64,000 nt of DNA from Calothrix sp. NIES-2098 (GTDB lineage: Bacteria > Cyanobacteriota > Cyanobacteriia > Cyanobacteriales > Nostocaceae), in contig AP018172.1 in assembly GCA_002368175.1 (NCBI GenBank), positions 3,656,001 through 3,720,000 of the forward strand. The letters are read 5' to 3'. Below the pieces are notes generated by a model. The model saw only the letters and a program-made list of their open reading frames with translations. It had not been told where the DNA came from and ran no database searches. Position 1 is the stretch's first letter; every line of letters starts with the position of its first letter. The position numbers and the translations under genes were made by a program. Shown in pieces: positions 18,250 to 27,534 of this stretch.

Positions 18250-21135
18250 ATGACAGCCGCACTCAGAATTTTAGAAGAAATCACAACAGACTATACCATT
18301 TTTGAAAAAGATCAGGTGTTGACGGAAAGCCAACTCAATAGCGTTGCAGACTATCTTAACGATCAAACTCGTCTGACACGCATATATTTAATAGGTGTAG
18401 GGGTAATTTCCGGCTTGCGGGTTTCTATAGAAAATGATGCTGCTGTAAAAATTACTAAAGGTATAGGCGTTACAACTGATGGCGACTTACTCTTTTACAA
18501 CAACGATACGATATGCGATCGCTACCGCGAATACGATAATTCCTCCCCCAAGTATGCCCCATTTTATGTAGGTGGTAATACTGAAGGGCAAATGATTCCA
18601 GTCTATGAATTAATTAGCCAAGGAACTACAGATTCTAGAAGTGGAATTTATTTATTGAGCGAATTCGCCACTCGAACCAACAAAAACCTCAGGGATATGG
18701 TAGCGGTTTTGTTGATGGAAAGCTATGTCAACGACCCCGATATCTGCACGGGAACTGATTGCGATAATTTGGGTCAAAAATGCATCAATACTCCTAGGTT
18801 GTTGTTGCTAGAAAAAACTTCAATTAATTCTTTTTTAAAAAAAGCGATCGCTACTCCCGATGGAGCCGTTAATTCTTTCAATGAAGGTATCCTCAATGAA
18901 GTCATAGCCGAGCGTCCTTTAATTGGTTCATCCATTAATTCTGTGAGCGCACTAGCTACTATTTATCGAACCGCATGTTCAAATATTCACGAAGATTTAG
19001 TTAGAGAACTGTCAAAAATATATACTAAATGTGCCACCTTTATTAAAGATGTTTTTTCAACCGATCCCACTGACACATGGCGAACTCTACTGAATAGAAT
19101 CAAGGATAGTTTCGCCAATACCAATTTAGGTATCCAATATTATTATGATTTTCTCAAAGATGTTGTAGAAACTTACAACCCATCTCGAGATTTATTGTTG
19201 GGCGAGTTGACTTGGTGTTGTCCCGATCTCAACTCTTTTCCTAAACACCTATTGCTAGGAAATTTGATTGTAGATTCTGGTTCTAATCCCGAAGAAAATC
19301 GCACCCCATTTTATCCTTCACCCGCAATCAGCCAAACTGCCGAATCTCTGAATCATGCTAAATTTTTATTACGTAAACTCGATACATTAATTCAAAATTT
19401 TCAGCTTCCTGTTGTCTCTGATACACCTATTCCGATTCGCATCACACCTAGCTTATTTGAAGACCAACCTTTAGAAGAACGAGCAATTCCCTATTACTAT
19501 CCAGTCGATTTTACAAAAGATTATCCGATTCATAAAAGCTGGAACTATTCCCTGAGTAAACGACGAATGGAGATTCGCAATTACTCTTATAATGCACCGA
19601 TTTACGCAGCGCAAACTGTAGCTGCGGAGCCACTCAGATCGCAAATTGGTAAATTCTCCTTCTTCCGAATTGAAGGACATTTAGGAAAAAATGTACAAGC
19701 AGCAATCTCTGAAATTGAACAGGAAATCAAGAAATACAACCTTCCGATTACTGTGCGTTCGGTGATGTTGGGAACAAATAAAAAGCAATTAATCAAACCA
19801 CCAATTCGCTATAGCGAACTGCATCGATTGCACTACTTATTACGCCAAGATGTAGCCAATCAACTGCAAGAAGTGATAACTTTTAGCCAAAATTTTAAAC
19901 AAAAAGTTGACTCGGCGGTAAAAAATCGAGTGATTACAGATTCACCAGAAACTGAAGGTGTAAATTTCCAAAATATCGCCAGAGATAAAAATTCTACTGT
20001 GGCACGAAATGCTGGATATGCTCACAGCGTTCTGAGAATGAACTATTCACAATATCAAGAAAATCCTACCTGGAAAACTAATCTCACACAAGCAATGCAA
20101 GCTGCTAGTGAATTTAAATATAATCTCGGTAATGTAGTCAAAACTGAATTCAATACTCCTTTTGATACTCTAGTTAGCAATACTCAGATTCACTGGATAG
20201 ACTTACTCGATCAAATCATCAAAGCCAAAGATGAAAAAGAGAACGATCGCCTGCTGTTTAAGAATTTTATCAATCAGCATCCAGGGATTGAGCATTTTGG
20301 TGGTGTAGTGCGCGGTGGCACATTTATCTTGGTATATGATGACATCAATAAAACAGTAGTTGCTGATTTTATGCTGCCTTATTATTGTCCCGATACTGTC
20401 GAGGAAGAAGTTCCAGAGCCAACATTAACCAAACCAGTAATAAAGCCTAAATGGGTAATACAAAATGGCGTACAAGTTCTGCCTTCAATTGATAGAAAGT
20501 TAGATAAATTCAAATTAGAAAAATTAGGCGATTTTATCAAAATTGGACAATTAGGCGATTTTGTTAAAACCACACAGTTGAGCGATTTAGTAAAAGTTCA
20601 GTTAGATAATTTCAAATTCGAGCAGTTAGACAAAATCCAAGGGAGAATGCAGAATCAGTTTGAAAATTCAGTGAATTTGATTGGGCAGGTAATTGGTAAA
20701 ATCGACAGAAAACAACTGGAAACTGTAGGTGCTACAAAATCGGCAATGGAACTGCTGGATATCCTAGTCAGCGAAACTAAAATTAAAAGACAAGCAGCAG
20801 ACATCCTCAAAGAACAAGCCAGACGCAACGATTTACCGCCAGAAGAACGCAGAAAATTTGAAGTTCAAGCCAAAGAAGCAGAACTAGCTTTAGTAGATTC
20901 TATTCAAGAAACTACTAAATATATTTCCGATTCAGGGTTTGATGTTAGCAAGGGTAGTGCAGGTTTTAGAGCTATGGAAGAAGTAGCCAGCAGCATAGGA
21001 TCGCTAACAGATAATGAAGCCTTCACAAAAGCAATTAACCAAGTGGGAGAAGTTAAAGATAAAACAAACAATGCCAATTTGAAATTGAACATTTTGAAAC
21101 TACAAATTGAAAACAGAAGAACTACTTTAAGATAA
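18250..21135 (+). CDS. 961-residue protein in the tail-fibre (Pvc13) position
   Basis: Not assigned to a named family with certainty. The N-terminal 90 residues (LTESQLNSVADYLNDQTRLT, VGVISGLRVSI, GVTTDGDLLFYN) look like a compact baseplate-attachment domain. The middle is alpha/beta. Residues 700-961 are highly charged and helical, with repeats such as LEKLGDFIKIGQLGDFVKTT, and probably a coiled coil. There is no signal peptide or clear transmembrane segment. It sits between the Pvc12-like and tape-measure genes, where Pvc-type clusters have the fibre gene. Baseplate and fibre extensions anchor the Anabaena system to thylakoids, so this protein is a candidate anchor or fibre by inference. 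An AAAAAGGAAAAAAT site precedes the ATG; the next gene starts directly after the stop. Confidence 0.65.
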   Translation: MTAALRILEEITTDYTIFEKDQVLTESQLNSVADYLNDQTRLTRIYLIGVGVISGLRVSIENDAAVKITKGIGVTTDGDLLFYNNDTICDRYREYDNSSPKYAPFYVGGNTEGQMIPVYELISQGTTDSRSGIYLLSEFATRTNKNLRDMVAVLLMESYVNDPDICTGTDCDNLGQKCINTPRLLLLEKTSINSFLKKAIATPDGAVNSFNEGILNEVIAERPLIGSSINSVSALATIYRTACSNIHEDLVRELSKIYTKCATFIKDVFSTDPTDTWRTLLNRIKDSFANTNLGIQYYYDFLKDVVETYNPSRDLLLGELTWCCPDLNSFPKHLLLGNLIVDSGSNPEENRTPFYPSPAISQTAESLNHAKFLLRKLDTLIQNFQLPVVSDTPIPIRITPSLFEDQPLEERAIPYYYPVDFTKDYPIHKSWNYSLSKRRMEIRNYSYNAPIYAAQTVAAEPLRSQIGKFSFFRIEGHLGKNVQAAISEIEQEIKKYNLPITVRSVMLGTNKKQLIKPPIRYSELHRLHYLLRQDVANQLQEVITFSQNFKQKVDSAVKNRVITDSPETEGVNFQNIARDKNSTVARNAGYAHSVLRMNYSQYQENPTWKTNLTQAMQAASEFKYNLGNVVKTEFNTPFDTLVSNTQIHWIDLLDQIIKAKDEKENDRLLFKNFINQHPGIEHFGGVVRGGTFILVYDDINKTVVADFMLPYYCPDTVEEEVPEPTLTKPVIKPKWVIQNGVQVLPSIDRKLDKFKLEKLGDFIKIGQLGDFVKTTQLSDLVKVQLDNFKFEQLDKIQGRMQNQFENSVNLIGQVIGKIDRKQLETVGATKSAMELLDILVSETKIKRQAADILKEQARRNDLPPEERRKFEVQAKEAELALVDSIQETTKYISDSGFDVSKGSAGFRAMEEVASSIGSLTDNEAFTKAINQVGEVKDKTNNANLKLNILKLQIENRRTTLR

Positions 21136-22716
21136 ATGTCAAACTTTCTCCATAGAATTCGCAGATTGACGTGGAAAGTTAACACTAATTCTACGGCAGA
21201 GGCGTTTGCAGTTCGTCAGAACCTATACAATCAATGGCAAGATATCTTAATATCGGCTTTTGAATCTGCCTTTGACGAAATTGATAGTGGTAATCGCGTT
21301 ATCCATATTCCCAAGTTAGAAGTTAACCTCAAAGTCAAATCTTCTCAAGAAATCTGGGAATTGCTACCTGAGTTAATCCAACAGCAACTCAACGAACAAT
21401 TGCAATCGATAAATTGGCAAACAACGCCAACAACTCAGTCGCAAGCGATCTGGAACGAGGCGACAGTACAACAAAGTCAATTCGCCACCTTAGTATATTA
21501 TTTGCAGACAGGTTCATTGCCTTGGCAAGCAGCCCAGGCTTCAGCATTGGAAATCGCTGTTGAATTAAAAGAAACTTGCATCCAACAGCGATCGCACCTG
21601 ATAAACTATCTAACCGAACAACCACAGACACCAGCTTTCTATTTTCGATTGCTGCAACTATTGCCAAATATAGAATCCTTAACGCTTGTCAATACTTTAT
21701 TAGATAGGTTGTCTCTGGCGGCTAAAACAGCGATCGCTGAGTTCATCTCCTTTGTACTTAATACCTCACAAAGCCGCCTAAATCCCCATATCCAATGGCA
21801 AATAGTCGCAGCATTTATCTCAGAATGCTTGCGCCAAAAGCCACAGCAGCAACCCGAATTCAGTAGTATTTTAGACAGCGTACTATCTCAAGCAGGAAGC
21901 GATCGCAACGCCTTTATAAACTTGCTTCCAGCCGCAGCAGCCTCATTGTTTGCGCCACAACCAAGCAACCATCACCCAGCGACTTCTACCTTCAACCATT
22001 CCCAAGAATTAACATCAATATCCACTACTGAAGAAATTTCCCGAACTCATCCTCCAAAAACAATTGAATCCCCTTCTCAAGATCCCCTTCTGCCCTCTGC
22101 CCTTCGGGTTCGGCAGTCCCCCATCGACGGGAACCGCCAAGACGGGGGCTGCCTCACCATCTGCCCCCTGCCTTCTGAAGACTACCCTCCGCCTTCCCAA
22201 AACTTTCCAGTTTTCGTCAATTATGCTGGGCTAGTTTTAATTCACCCGTTTATTAACTCATTGTTTGCGGCGACTGGTGTCAAAGAAGCTAACAATAAAG
22301 CGATCGCAGATTCTCAAATACCACGCGCTGCCGCCTTGTTGCACTTCCTCGCCACCGGGCAAACAGAAGTCTATGAATACGAACTCGGCTTTATCAAAAT
22401 CTTGTTGGGATTAAAACACGACACACCGATCTTAGTTGGAGAAGGATTGCTGCAACAGAGAGATTCCGAAGAAGCTGAGGCAGTATTACAATCTGTTATC
22501 AATTATTGGACTGTACTAAAAAGCACATCAATTGAGGGATTGCGCTCCTCATTTTTGCAACGTTCGGGGCTGTTGCGTAAAGCAGACAACGGTTGGAGTC
22601 TGCAAGTAGAACATCATTCCTTCGATATGTTGCTCGAACATCTTCCTTGGAGCATCAGCATCATCAAACTATCATGCATGAAACAACCCCTTTACACCGA
22701 ATGGCGGACGTTTTAA
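21136..22716 (+). CDS. Injection-system tape measure protein (Pvc14-like)
   Basis: A 526-residue protein with the N-terminal signature of the CIS tape-measure family (HRIRRLTWKVNTNSTAEAFA, then VIHIPKLEVNLKV). A conserved C-terminal block follows (VNYAGLVLIHPFINSLFAAT, then RAAALLHFLATGQTEVYEYE and LLGLKHDTPI). It would set tube length. Residues about 317-351 are translated from a cyanobacterial low-complexity repeat (22085-22188) lodged in frame between the two conserved parts. The start is adjacent to the previous stop, and the end overlaps the ATPase gene, so the operon is tightly coupled. Confidence 0.88.
   Translation: MSNFLHRIRRLTWKVNTNSTAEAFAVRQNLYNQWQDILISAFESAFDEIDSGNRVIHIPKLEVNLKVKSSQEIWELLPELIQQQLNEQLQSINWQTTPTTQSQAIWNEATVQQSQFATLVYYLQTGSLPWQAAQASALEIAVELKETCIQQRSHLINYLTEQPQTPAFYFRLLQLLPNIESLTLVNTLLDRLSLAAKTAIAEFISFVLNTSQSRLNPHIQWQIVAAFISECLRQKPQQQPEFSSILDSVLSQAGSDRNAFINLLPAAAASLFAPQPSNHHPATSTFNHSQELTSISTTEEISRTHPPKTIESPSQDPLLPSALRVRQSPIDGNRQDGGCLTICPLPSEDYPPPSQNFPVFVNYAGLVLIHPFINSLFAATGVKEANNKAIADSQIPRAAALLHFLATGQTEVYEYELGFIKILLGLKHDTPILVGEGLLQQRDSEEAEAVLQSVINYWTVLKSTSIEGLRSSFLQRSGLLRKADNGWSLQVEHHSFDMLLEHLPWSISIIKLSCMKQPLYTEWRTF
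22085..22188. repeat. Repeat block with hairpin, in frame inside the tape measure gene
   Basis: C/T-rich ends (CCCTTCTGCCCTCTGCCC and CTGCCCCCTGCCTTCTG) flank an imperfect inverted repeat: 22112-22122 (GGCAGTCCCCC) with 22144-22153 (GGGGGCTGCC). A block with similar C/T-rich ends lies in non-coding DNA at 50486-50610. Here it encodes about 34 residues rich in Pro, Asp and Gly. Confidence 0.7.
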
Positions 22717-24062
22717 CTGAGAACGCCCAGGATTTAGAACGCGAACTGAGTTGGTTTGCCGCAGTTCTAGATACTAGACTAACTTTATACTTTAAATCAG
22801 AGCCAGAATCAGAGATTACCGTAAATTCTATTTTTGATATTCCCCCTCCCGATCTCAGTCATAGCTATTCCTATTACGCTCAATTGATCCAGCAGCATGA
22901 ATTTTCCATTGGCGAACGCTTGGTAATTTTGTTGGCACTGATTCCACATATTCGACCCCAACTACTCGATGTACTCTGGACTAAAAATGAAGCGATCGCG
23001 CGTGGCTTCACTGAATTTGGCGGTTTGCAAGGTGTAACTCATGGTGGCTTCATTCCCACAGGTGAAACCGTTGCTTTCCTGCTAGCTGGTGACGATTTAT
23101 CGACTCGCTTCAAACTCATGCGGCTATTTGAAGGCGACCATGCTTTTGCTCGTTATAATATCTTGTCTCTAGCTCCAGTTGCTTACGGTGAACCTTTACT
23201 CAGCGGTGCGCTGACGATTTCACGCGAGTACCTGCACCGATTGACAACAGGCTGGGAACGCAAACCCAACTTTAACAGCGAATTCCCCGCCCGTCTGATT
23301 GAAACCCGACTCCATTGGGAGCATTTGGTATTGCCGTTTTCAACTTTAGAACAGCTAGACGAAATCAAACATTGGATATTACACGGACACACCTTGCTAG
23401 AAGATTGGGAGATGTACTACAAACTCCGCCCAGGATTTACCAGCCTGTTTTACGGGCCTCCGGGTACAGGTAAAACCTTTTCCGCTTGCTTGCTGGGTAA
23501 ACACTGCGGTTGCGATGTATACAAAATCGATTTAAGTATGATTGTCTCCAAATATATCGGCGAAACCGAAAAGAACCTAGCCAAGATTTTTGACTTAGCC
23601 GAACATAAACGATGGATTTTGTTTTTTGATGAAGCCGATGCCCTATTCGGTAAGCGTACCAAAGTAGACGACTCGCGCGATCGCTACGCCAATCAAGAAA
23701 TCAGTTTCTTGCTACAACGGATTGAAGAGTTCAACGGCGTGGTCATCCTGGCGTCTAACTTAAAAGGCAATATCGACGATGCTTTTATCCGCCGCTTTCA
23801 ATCTGTCGTGCATTTCCCCATACCCAAAGCCAGCGAACGCTTACGACTGTGGAAGAATGCATTTTCTGCTAAAGCTGTATTAGAAGAAACTATAGACATC
23901 ACTAGAATTGCTGAGAAATATGAACTTTCCGGCGGTACTATCATGAATGTAGTACGCTACTCTTCATTAAAAGCATTGAGCCGAAATCAAACCAAAATTT
24001 TGCTAGACGACCTAGAAGAAGGAATTCGCCGAGAACTTTTAAAAGAAGGGAGAACAGCGTGA
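22674..24062 (+). CDS. AAA+ ATPase of the injection system (Pvc15-like)
   Basis: A AAA+ ATPase of about 462 residues, conserved in extracellular-type injection systems and thought to act in assembly or cargo loading. Walker A is GPPGTGKT at 261-268, Walker B is ILFFDEAD with Asp319-Glu320, followed by sensor-like LASN and an arginine finger region FIRRF. An N-terminal 230-residue domain precedes the ATPase. The ATG at 22674 overlaps the tape measure gene by 43 bases; an ATG at 22701 (MADVLTENAQDL) is equally possible. The frame stays open to 22593, but that would deepen the overlap. Confidence 0.93.
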   Translation: MHETTPLHRMADVLTENAQDLERELSWFAAVLDTRLTLYFKSEPESEITVNSIFDIPPPDLSHSYSYYAQLIQQHEFSIGERLVILLALIPHIRPQLLDVLWTKNEAIARGFTEFGGLQGVTHGGFIPTGETVAFLLAGDDLSTRFKLMRLFEGDHAFARYNILSLAPVAYGEPLLSGALTISREYLHRLTTGWERKPNFNSEFPARLIETRLHWEHLVLPFSTLEQLDEIKHWILHGHTLLEDWEMYYKLRPGFTSLFYGPPGTGKTFSACLLGKHCGCDVYKIDLSMIVSKYIGETEKNLAKIFDLAEHKRWILFFDEADALFGKRTKVDDSRDRYANQEISFLLQRIEEFNGVVILASNLKGNIDDAFIRRFQSVVHFPIPKASERLRLWKNAFSAKAVLEETIDITRIAEKYELSGGTIMNVVRYSSLKALSRNQTKILLDDLEEGIRRELLKEGRTA

Positions 24063-24180
24063 AGGAGGGATGAGGGAGTGTGGGGGGTGTGGGAAGTGTG
24101 GGAAGAAATGGGGCAAGGGAAGAGAAATAACTCATAACCATTGACTCTTGACTTTGGACTATTGACTATCTGCCCTCTGC
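24063..24180. repeat. Low-complexity repeats in the spacer
   Basis: GAGTGTGGGGGGTGTGGGA-type units, then TTGACTC/TTGACTA units and a CTGCCCTCTGCC tail. Same repeat families as at 11560, 18143 and 22085. They separate the structural genes from the cargo gene. Confidence 0.75.
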
Positions 24181-24214
24181 CTTTCTTACTAAATCATCTG
24201 AGGAGCAACAAAGC

Positions 24215-27200
24215 ATGAAAACTGCTGAACACAAAACAGTCAATCGTGCGGCTACCGTACAGAAGCCAGCAGCCTCCGTGGCGGTGGCGGGGGTACAGTT
24301 GCAAACCTCGATGCGGGTATCTTCTCCCAAAGATCCGGCGGAAAAAGAAGCTGATGCTACCGCCAAAAAGATTATGCGGATGGCAGTACCGGAAAGTTCG
24401 ATTTCCTATGTGAAAACAGACAAAGGTGGAGTCTTCCGGCAAGTTAAACAGGAAGAGAAAGAAAAGAAAATACAGACCAAATTGCGTTCCCCGCAGGGGT
24501 TGCCTCTGGCATCGCCCTACATCCATCGCTTTGCTAATTCTGGCATCTTCACCCAACCGAAAAAGAAAGAAGAGGAAAAAATTCAACGCAAAGCTGAAGG
24601 ACAAGCCAATGTCGCCGCAAACGTAGCCGCAGATATTCAAAGCAGTATGGCCACTGGTTCGCCTTTACCCCTCAGCGTCCGCCGCTTCATGGAACCGCGT
24701 TTCCAAGCAAATTTCAGCAATGTCAAAATTAATACTGGAGATAAAGCTGCGAAATTAAATCGCCAGTTAAACGCCCAAGCGTTTACGGTGGGAAATCAAA
24801 TTTTCTTTGGTAAGGACAAATTCCAGCCAGAACAACCAGAAGGCAAAGAACTCATCGCCCACGAATTGACCCACACGATCCAGCAGGGTGCAGCGATTCA
24901 GCGTAGTGAAGACGTGACCGTTACCCAACAATCACCAACTCAAGTGCAACGCCTGGGACTCAGCGATGTCTTAGATTATTTTGCTGACAAAGCCAACATC
25001 ATTCCTGGTTTTCGGATGTTCACCATTGTGTTAGGCGTGAATCCAATTAATATGAGTTCCGTAGACCGGAGTGCGGCGAATATTCTGCGCGCGATCGTGG
25101 AATTTATTCCTGGTGGCGGATTAATTACTAGAGCGCTGGATAATTACGGAGTATTTGAAAAAGTTGGCAATTGGGTTGAGCAACAAATCAAGAGCCTGGG
25201 TCTAGTTGGCAGTGCTTTCAAACAAGCCATTAACGAGTTCATTGACTCCCTGAGTTGGACTGATATTTTTGACCTAGGTGGAGTTTGGCAACGTGCTAAA
25301 CGCATCTTTACTGACCCAATAGACCAGCTCATCAGTTTTGCTAAGGGATTGATTACTGGTATCCTCAAGTTCATTAAAGATGCCATCCTCAAACCCCTTG
25401 CAGGCTTGGCACAAGGAACGCGTGGCTACGACTTGCTCAAAGCCGTTCTGGGCGAAGACCCCATCACGGGCGAACCTGTACCGCGCAACGCCGACACCCT
25501 AATCGGCGGGTTCATGAAACTAATCGGCCAAGAAGAAATTTGGGAGAACATCAAAAAAGGTAACGCCGTTGCTCGCGCTTGGGCTTGGTTCCAAGGTGCA
25601 TTAGCAGGCTTAATGAGCTTAGTGCGTGCCATCCCTGGCAAGATTATTGATACTATCCGCTCCCTGACTATCGAAGACATCGTTACCATTGGCGGTGCTT
25701 TTAGCAAAATTGTCGGTGCGTTTGTGTCAATCGCCACCGATTTCATCAGTTGGGGTCTCAAACAAGTTATTAGCTTGCTAGAGATACTATTCTCGGTTGT
25801 AGCACCGGGAGTTATGCCTTACATCAAGAAAGCTCAAGCTGCTTTCATGACCATCCTGAAAAACCCGATTGGCTTTGTGGGTAACTTGGTGCGTGCAGGT
25901 AAACAGGGTTTCCAGATGTTTGCCGACAATATTCTCAAACATTTGAAAGAAGCCTTGATCAAGTGGCTCACAGGGCCTTTAGGCGAAGCTGGGGTATATA
26001 TTCCCCAATCTTTTAGCTTGATCGAAATTGTCAAACTAGTGCTGTCGGTGCTGGGACTCACCTGGCAGAATATCCGCAGCAAATTGGTCAAAATTATCCC
26101 CGAACCTGTGTTGGTTGGTTTAGAAAAAACTGCCAGTATCGTGGTAACGCTAGTGAAAGATGGCCCCGCCGCCGCCTGGGAACAAATTAAAGCCGAACTG
26201 AGCGAGTTAAAAGACCAACTGATTGCTCAGGTGACGCAAATGATTTCTATCGAAGTGGTGAAGGCGGCGATCGCGAAATTAGTGATGATGCTCAACCCAG
26301 CAGGTGCAGTTGTGCAAGCCATCATCGCCATTTACAACACTATTACTTTCTTCATCCAGAAAATCAACCAAATTGCGACTGTTGTGGCATCGTTTATTGA
26401 TTCCATTTCTGCGATCGCCAATGGTCAGGTGTCCAATGCTGCCAAGAAAGTCGAACAAACAATGGCTAATACCTTGACTGTGGTTATTGCCTTTTTAGCT
26501 AAGTTTGCAGGCTTGGGCAATATACCTAACAAACTGGTCGGTATCGTCAAGAAAATCCGTGCGCCAATTGATAAGGGGTTGGATAAGATTGTGGCTTGGC
26601 TGGGGAATATGTTGAAGAAAGCCGGGACGGCTTTATTGCAAGCTGGAGTACCGCAAGATCCGAATGAAAGATTGAGGCTTGGTATTCAAGCAGCGGTAGG
26701 TGCTGCTAATAGATTTGCAGGCAAAAAAGTAGGGGCAGCTATACTTAATCCTTTGCTAAACGCCATAAAATTGCGGTATGGCTTTCAGACTCTCGAAGTA
26801 GTTCCTCAAGGTCAGAATTGGGCTGTTCGGGGACAGATCAATCCTGTAGCTATTGCAGGCACACGGGTAATTATCCAAACTGATAAAGAAACTGGTTCTC
26901 AGACAACAGCCACAATAATATCAACAGCCAAAATCATTACTTTTGAATTTAGAAGGTTTACAGCGAATCAAAGTGTAAGTATTAATGAAATGACAGAAGG
27001 ATTACAACATCATCAAACGGCATTAAACAATCTTACAATTGGTCAATGGTTGGCGAATATATATTTTAGACCATTCTTAAAAGGAGCAATTGCTGCTGAA
27101 GAGAGAGATATTGCTAGAAAAGAATTAATCAGAAAACTTAGGGCAGCAATTGTTGCTGAATATACAGCGAAAAAAATGACTCTTAGCAAAAGCCAGATAG

Positions 27201-27448
27201 ATAAACTAGTTATCATCCGGTCTCGTGGAACACATGCTTCGCACAGTGCGGATGCCATTTCTGGTGGTAACATTGATGATTTTGACAGCCTAGAAAGAGG
27301 AGCAGTAAATAGTTATATTGGTTCAAGTTGGGGTAAGATTAGACCGGAACTTGAATCATATGCAAATTATCTCAGACAACAATTTGAGCCAAAAGATAGA
27401 GAAAAAGTAAAAATGAACTTTAGGCTACGCGTGAAATTTTTGAATTAA
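24215..27448 (+). CDS. DUF4157 cargo protein with C-terminal Ntox15-like nuclease
   Basis: A 1077-residue candidate effector. The N-terminus has the segment SSPKDPAEKEADATAKKIMR (36-55), common in injection-system cargo proteins. A DUF4157 (eCIS core) domain lies at about 141-225, with the metalloprotease-like motif HELTH at 216-220. A long central region (240-880) is helical with many hydrophobic amphipathic stretches. The last 80 residues contain HSAD at 1010-1013, then ISGG, then RGAVNSYIGSSWGKI and MNFRLRV. That order (HxxD, GG, N-S-IG-S-W, MN-R) is what I recall from Ntox15/Tde1 DNase toxins. A GAGGAG sequence 9 bases upstream supports the ATG at 24215. The Tdi1-like gene downstream supports a toxin-immunity pair. 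Confidence 0.8.
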   Translation: MKTAEHKTVNRAATVQKPAASVAVAGVQLQTSMRVSSPKDPAEKEADATAKKIMRMAVPESSISYVKTDKGGVFRQVKQEEKEKKIQTKLRSPQGLPLASPYIHRFANSGIFTQPKKKEEEKIQRKAEGQANVAANVAADIQSSMATGSPLPLSVRRFMEPRFQANFSNVKINTGDKAAKLNRQLNAQAFTVGNQIFFGKDKFQPEQPEGKELIAHELTHTIQQGAAIQRSEDVTVTQQSPTQVQRLGLSDVLDYFADKANIIPGFRMFTIVLGVNPINMSSVDRSAANILRAIVEFIPGGGLITRALDNYGVFEKVGNWVEQQIKSLGLVGSAFKQAINEFIDSLSWTDIFDLGGVWQRAKRIFTDPIDQLISFAKGLITGILKFIKDAILKPLAGLAQGTRGYDLLKAVLGEDPITGEPVPRNADTLIGGFMKLIGQEEIWENIKKGNAVARAWAWFQGALAGLMSLVRAIPGKIIDTIRSLTIEDIVTIGGAFSKIVGAFVSIATDFISWGLKQVISLLEILFSVVAPGVMPYIKKAQAAFMTILKNPIGFVGNLVRAGKQGFQMFADNILKHLKEALIKWLTGPLGEAGVYIPQSFSLIEIVKLVLSVLGLTWQNIRSKLVKIIPEPVLVGLEKTASIVVTLVKDGPAAAWEQIKAELSELKDQLIAQVTQMISIEVVKAAIAKLVMMLNPAGAVVQAIIAIYNTITFFIQKINQIATVVASFIDSISAIANGQVSNAAKKVEQTMANTLTVVIAFLAKFAGLGNIPNKLVGIVKKIRAPIDKGLDKIVAWLGNMLKKAGTALLQAGVPQDPNERLRLGIQAAVGAANRFAGKKVGAAILNPLLNAIKLRYGFQTLEVVPQGQNWAVRGQINPVAIAGTRVIIQTDKETGSQTTATIISTAKIITFEFRRFTANQSVSINEMTEGLQHHQTALNNLTIGQWLANIYFRPFLKGAIAAEERDIARKELIRKLRAAIVAEYTAKKMTLSKSQIDKLVIIRSRGTHASHSADAISGGNIDDFDSLERGAVNSYIGSSWGKIRPELESYANYLRQQFEPKDREKVKMNFRLRVKFLN

Positions 27449-27534
27449 AAATTATTTACAAAATTATCTACAAAAATTTTTGAGCTTTTGTTTTCTGATA
27501 TTGAGTAACTTATCTGGAATAAATCTCATTAACA

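Noticed and set aside
3569..24062. Prophage or phage tail module
   Set aside because: Sheath, tube, spike and baseplate genes are present, but there is no terminase, portal, capsid, lysis or integrase set in the cluster, and the DUF4255, DUF5908, AAA+ ATPase and DUF4157 genes are specific to injection systems.
3569..24062. Type VI secretion system
   Set aside because: No TssJ, TssL or TssM membrane complex, no ClpV; the LysM adaptor, DUF4255 terminator and AAA+ ATPase fit the extracellular or thylakoid-anchored class.
24194..24640. 148-codon antisense frame over the start of the cargo gene
   Set aside because: Phe-rich shadow of the Lys/Glu-rich N-terminus of the DUF4157 protein, which has a good ribosome site and domain match.
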